Source: Desulfobacteraceae bacterium (GTDB lineage: Bacteria; Desulfobacterota; Desulfobacteria; Desulfobacterales; Desulfosalsimonadaceae). Taken from it: 9,004 bases of DNA. The notes beneath the pieces were generated by a model. That model saw nothing but the letters and a program-made list of their open reading frames with translations. It was not told where the DNA came from and did not search any database. Positions 5,927 to 9,004 of this stretch are shown here, in pieces. Position 1 is the first letter of the stretch. Each line of letters starts with the position of its first letter. Position numbers and translations under genes: made by a program. Location of the stretch: positions 1 through 9,004 of the forward strand of contig JAGGYV010000170.1 in assembly GCA_021162325.1 (NCBI GenBank), given 5' to 3'.

Positions 5927-8191
5927 ATGTATGAACAGCCTGCTTATGGACTTCAAACAACCGCCGGAGAAAATATTGTTCTGCAATCGGTAAACGTTGA
6001 GGTGGCTTTCAGCAATCTTCTCTGCGAGACATCCATGACTCAGGTCTATCAAAATCAGGAGAAAAAACCGATTGAAGCGGTCTATACCTTTCCCCTGGCC
6101 AGCAATGCCGTCTTGCTGGACTTAAAAGTCACCATCGGAAACAGGGAATTGCAGGGAAAAGTGGTCGAAAAAGCCTCAGCGGAGGAACAATATGAAGAGG
6201 CCATCACGGACGGTGACACTGCCATTATGCTTGAACAACTCCATCCAGGTCTTTACACCATGAATGTCGGCAATCTCATGGCCGGTGAGGAATTGTCAAT
6301 AACAATCATATACACAGAGCTATACTCCTGGCAGGGAGACACGCTCCGATTTCTCCTCCCCACTACCATTGCCCCCCGCTATGGCAGTACAGAAAGCGCA
6401 GGCCTGCAACCCCATCAGACCCCGGAATATGACTTGCTGAAGGAAAACCGGTTTCAACTCAAACTGACTATTTCAGGCATCCTGGCAGATGCGGTTATTG
6501 ACAGCCCATCCCATCAAATTGTCATTACAAAACCTGGTAATATCGCAATTGTGACCCTTGCCGCCGGAGAAGCATACATGGACCGGGATTTCATTTTAAA
6601 CATTCAATCAAACCAGGATAAAAAAGATGTGGCTATAGTTGACTGTGATCTTGATGGCGGATTTGTCGCACTCGCCTCCTTTGCCCCGCAATTGCCAGTA
6701 CCGGATAAAATATCCCCCAGAAGCGTTAAAATTGTAGTGGATTGTTCCGGATCAATGGCCGGTGATTCCATCAATCAGGCCCGGCAGGCAATCAGTGATA
6801 TTTTGAATCAGCTTCGGCCGGAGGACCATTTCAATCTCCTTGCTTTTGGCAGTACAGTCAAAACCTATTTTGACCGCCAGGTCCTTGCAAACAAAAAAAA
6901 CATCACAAAATTGAAACGTCTACTCCGCAGTCTTGACGCCGACATGGGTGGTACTGAAATACAACAGGCACTCCAGGCAACGGTTCAACTTCCAGGCCCG
7001 GCAATCCCTCAGGATATCCTGCTGATTACCGATGGGGAGGTCTGGGAAAGTGACAAAATTATTAATATGGCAAAAAAATCAGGCCACCGCATTTTTACAG
7101 TTGGCGTCGGCAGTTCGGTATCTGAGAGCTTTGTCCGTCAACTGGCAAAAGAGACCGGCGGCGCGTGTGAATTGGTCGCGCCTCAGGAAAAAATGGCTGA
7201 GAAAATTGTCCGCCATTTCAAAAGGATCTATCTTCCACAGGCAAAAGATGTCGTAATTCGCTGGCCAGTGGAGCCTGTTCGAGTTGTGCCTCGGGATATC
7301 GGGCCGGTGTATGACGGCGACACCCTGCATGTATTCGCCTGCTTCAAAGAAAAACCATGCGGGTCGGTAATTCTTGATATGACCTTGGCAGACGGACAGA
7401 CAATTTCCCAGACCGCCACTCCGGAAGACCCAAAAAACACTACAAAAGACAATGCCATTCCCGGTGCTCTTACCCGCATTGCAATGAATCAGGCCTTGTT
7501 TGAGGAAAAAGAAAAGAACGCAACGGAATTGGCCGTAAAATACCAGCTTATTAGTTCCTATACCAATTATATTGTGGTGGATGTGCGGAATAAAAATGCA
7601 AAAGGAGAGCAATTACCAGCACTACGAAAAGTGCCGCAGATGATGGCCGCTGGCTGGGGAGGAGCGGGCACGGTGATACGGGAAAGCAGCAAATTCTATA
7701 ATTCTCCCTTGTTCTGTAAAAGTAAGCCTGAACTTCCGATGTCATACAGTCTCCAGTCAAAACCGGAAGTGAAACACAAAAGAATACAAGCAACCACGCC
7801 GATTCTCTTTATCCAAAACTGCAATGATTTCCATGCAAACAAACTCTGGCCGGATCTTCAAATTGTAAGTTTTTACGACCTTCTGGAGTGTCGTCTGCCG
7901 AACCGGATACTGACTGTGATGGCAAACATCAATTATGAGCATGCCCCTGATATTTCGGAAGAAGTGATAGTGGTTGTCTTCTTATCCACTTTGGAACGAT
8001 CTGAAGTTGGCAAGTATTTTAGCCAAAACTTTCACCGGGCGGTTAAAAAAAGATTAAAACAGCTGAGTCCGGAAGAAAGGATTGTCACCATGATAACCGA
8101 GGCCTTTGCCGATATCAGTAAAGATGACTGGGGGCCAAACTATCCTCTGGAAAATGAGGATAATCAGGAGGCAAATAAAGCTCATGGATAA
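5927..8191 (+). CDS. VIT and von Willebrand factor type A domain protein
   Basis: A 754-residue protein with no signal peptide or membrane segment, so probably cytoplasmic. Residues 8-135 are a VIT (vault / inter-alpha-trypsin inhibitor) domain, with VEVAFSNLLCETSMTQVYQNQEKKPIEAVYTFPL and a GxLYTMNVGNL-type end. Residues 266-430 are a VWA domain with a complete MIDAS metal site: DCSGS (D272, S274, S276), T343 in MGGTEI and D369 in ITDGE. The stretch 510-555 (ALTRIAM to ELAVKYQLISSYTNYIVVD) is the conserved tail of this family. Residues 575-640 look like a poorly conserved linker, and 640-735 an unassigned helical C-terminal region. Metal-dependent protein binding is likely; the exact role is unknown. 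ATG 5927 has GAGGAG (5913-5918) at eight bases; ATG 5921, which overlaps the previous stop, is too close. It overlaps the next gene by eight bases. Confidence 0.93.
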   Translation: MYEQPAYGLQTTAGENIVLQSVNVEVAFSNLLCETSMTQVYQNQEKKPIEAVYTFPLASNAVLLDLKVTIGNRELQGKVVEKASAEEQYEEAITDGDTAIMLEQLHPGLYTMNVGNLMAGEELSITIIYTELYSWQGDTLRFLLPTTIAPRYGSTESAGLQPHQTPEYDLLKENRFQLKLTISGILADAVIDSPSHQIVITKPGNIAIVTLAAGEAYMDRDFILNIQSNQDKKDVAIVDCDLDGGFVALASFAPQLPVPDKISPRSVKIVVDCSGSMAGDSINQARQAISDILNQLRPEDHFNLLAFGSTVKTYFDRQVLANKKNITKLKRLLRSLDADMGGTEIQQALQATVQLPGPAIPQDILLITDGEVWESDKIINMAKKSGHRIFTVGVGSSVSESFVRQLAKETGGACELVAPQEKMAEKIVRHFKRIYLPQAKDVVIRWPVEPVRVVPRDIGPVYDGDTLHVFACFKEKPCGSVILDMTLADGQTISQTATPEDPKNTTKDNAIPGALTRIAMNQALFEEKEKNATELAVKYQLISSYTNYIVVDVRNKNAKGEQLPALRKVPQMMAAGWGGAGTVIRESSKFYNSPLFCKSKPELPMSYSLQSKPEVKHKRIQATTPILFIQNCNDFHANKLWPDLQIVSFYDLLECRLPNRILTVMANINYEHAPDISEEVIVVVFLSTLERSEVGKYFSQNFHRAVKKRLKQLSPEERIVTMITEAFADISKDDWGPNYPLENEDNQEANKAHG

Positions 8192-8465
8192 AAAAAATTC
8201 TTACACACCGCCACAACAACCCGGGCAAAATCCTTCTATCTCTGATGCCGAATTTGACCGCCTTCTTGAGTATGGATGGGATCAAATTGCTTTGTTCTCA
8301 TATGAGTCCTACACAAAGTCAGGTCGTGGTGTAGTCTTTTTTAACCGTCAGCGGTATGAAAAAAATATCCTGAAAGACGGTGTGGATCTTGGATATGCAG
8401 TCTATGAACCTGATAAACTGGACCCAGAAACATCCTGCCTGATCGAAGATTATGACTCGAAATAG
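8184..8465 (+). CDS. Small unknown protein of the VIT/VWA cassette, ending at an in-frame TAG
   Basis: The 93-residue product is not recognised. It has a proline/glutamine-rich start (residues 8-16), then a compact-looking mix of acidic and aromatic residues: DAEFDRLLEYGWDQIALFSYESYT, GRGVVFFNRQRY and VDLGYAVYEPDKLDPETS. No signal peptide, membrane segment or cysteine motif is visible. ATG 8184 is supported by AGGAGG (8166-8171), 12 bases upstream within the end of the VIT/VWA gene, with which it overlaps by eight bases; longer starts lie deep in that gene. The stop is TAG, the only TAG among the eight complete reading frames of this window, and the same frame continues with protein-like sequence after it. 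The gene may therefore be truncated by mutation or read through. Function is unknown; the overlap implies translational coupling with the VIT/VWA protein. Confidence 0.75.
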   Translation: MDKKNSYTPPQQPGQNPSISDAEFDRLLEYGWDQIALFSYESYTKSGRGVVFFNRQRYEKNILKDGVDLGYAVYEPDKLDPETSCLIEDYDSK

Positions 8466-8573
8466 GAAATTGTTTTTCAGTTTCTGCGACCGGACGGCCA
8501 TATTAGAACCACCAGAATTGGGACCTTCCCGCAAAAACATAAACCCTTGGGGCATTTTTTTTCGAGCGGTTGA
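8466..8573 (+). other. In-frame continuation of the small protein beyond the TAG codon
   Basis: After TAG (8463-8465) the frame stays open for 35 codons to TGA (8571-8573). The sequence looks like real protein: a strand-like EIVFQF, then LRPDGHIRTTRIGTFP, then a basic stretch ending HFFSSG. It has no start codon or ribosome binding site of its own near its beginning. Joined across the TAG it gives a protein of 129 residues and leaves only 31 bases before the next gene. A single base change (from AAG, CAG or GAG) would make the TAG. Alternatives are a nonsense mutation, an assembly error, or suppression of the amber codon. Confidence 0.55.
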
Positions 8574-8604
8574 TGATGGATGAAACAGAGACAGAGGATT
8601 TAAA

Positions 8605-9004
8605 ATGAAAGACGGGTTGAAATATATTATCGGGAAAAAAATCACATCAATAATTGTGGCACGAAAAGAACCACCGGATCAAAGGAGTCATGTGTTTTTT
8701 ATCTTTTCTGATGAATCCAGCTTTGAATTTTGGGGACCAAACTTCTCCTGCGTCAGTGGTCTTTATTACGGCGGTATAGAGTATGCAATAAATTATACCA
8801 GGAGTCTTGGTGCTAAAATCATCAACATTTATCCGAAAAACTTAATACCTGAAACGGCCAAAAATCACACCCGAGAAAAAGCTGCAAGAATACGGACCCT
8901 GGAACGTCTCAGTTACATCCTCGAATGTGTGGCTTTAGACTACCTTGGCGAAGCAAAGACGGAACTGCTATCATTATCGAATTTATTATGCTCAGACAGC
9001 CAAT
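8605..9004 (+). CDS. Unrecognised protein, 3' end cut by the window
   Basis: An open frame starts at ATG 8605 and runs to the window end (133 complete codons, no stop). AGAGGA (8593-8598) lies six bases upstream, a good ribosome binding site. The N-terminal part reads as alternating strands: LKYIIGKKITSIIVARKEPP, then HVFFIFSDESSFEFWG, then SGLYYGGIEYAINYTRSLGAKIINIYP. The C-terminal visible part (from about residue 88) is helical and charged, with AARIRTLERLSYILECVALDYLGEAKTELLSL. There is no signal peptide or membrane helix. I do not recognise the family. Its position and orientation make it the fourth gene of the MerR-VIT/VWA cassette, so a shared function is inferred only from context. 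Confidence 0.8.
   Translation, partial: MKDGLKYIIGKKITSIIVARKEPPDQRSHVFFIFSDESSFEFWGPNFSCVSGLYYGGIEYAINYTRSLGAKIINIYPKNLIPETAKNHTREKAARIRTLERLSYILECVALDYLGEAKTELLSLSNLLCSDSQ

Noticed and set aside
7079..7612. 177-codon minus-strand open frame inside the VIT/VWA gene
   Set aside because: It is antisense to the strongly conserved VWA and post-VWA region, and its translation is rich in cysteine, phenylalanine and histidine with no recognisable domain.
8545..8562. Possible terminator (CCC-TT-GGGG followed by T8) between the small gene and the last gene
   Set aside because: The stem would have three pairs with a two-base loop, which is too tight and short; the T run is also part of the in-frame extension.
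8319..8645. 108-codon minus-strand open frame across the amber region
   Set aside because: It overlaps the small cassette gene and the start of the next gene on the other strand, has no ribosome binding site in keeping with a gene, and its composition is unlike protein; the plus strand explains the region better.

Overview
The window reads as a piece of chromosome from a mid-to-low GC Gram-negative bacterium, most likely a member of the Desulfobacterota (Desulfobacterales-like, formerly deltaproteobacteria). This is inferred from the protein flavour of PurM, AlaC, Hom and ThrH, from the intergenic arrays of short A/T-rich repeats, and from the VIT/VWA gene with its MerR-like partner. No taxon marker gene is present, so the assignment is tentative.

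Left part (1-5160), housekeeping. purM (purine synthesis, minus strand) is divergent from alaC (alanine transaminase, plus strand). The two share a 170-base promoter region with nearly back-to-back -35 boxes. After a repeat-filled 247-base gap comes a compact amino-acid cluster: hom (homoserine dehydrogenase with ACT domain), thrH (HAD-family phosphoserine phosphatase / homoserine phosphotransferase) and a DUF167/YggU gene. Hom makes homoserine and ThrH can phosphorylate it, so the pair could supply the first two homoserine-specific steps towards threonine. An initiator tRNA-fMet follows. Its consensus promoter overlaps the stop codon of the DUF167 gene, and it ends in a strong rho-independent terminator.

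Middle (5115-5489), non-coding: the tRNA terminator, a perfect 10-base direct repeat, a second large inverted repeat, and a promoter whose spacer carries a dyad of the kind bound by MerR-type regulators.

Right part (5490-9004), accessory-looking and poorly characterised: a tightly packed plus-strand cassette of a MerR-like regulator, a 754-residue VIT + VWA protein with an intact metal-binding (MIDAS) motif, a small unknown protein, and a second unknown protein cut by the window end. Gaps are 2 bases and an 8-base overlap for the first two junctions. The small protein is interrupted by an in-frame TAG, after which 35 protein-like codons continue in the same frame. With that extension the gap to the next gene falls from 139 to 31 bases. 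Either the gene carries an amber mutation, or TAG is read through (pyrrolysine is one possibility). This cassette and the TAG are the most interesting parts of the window.
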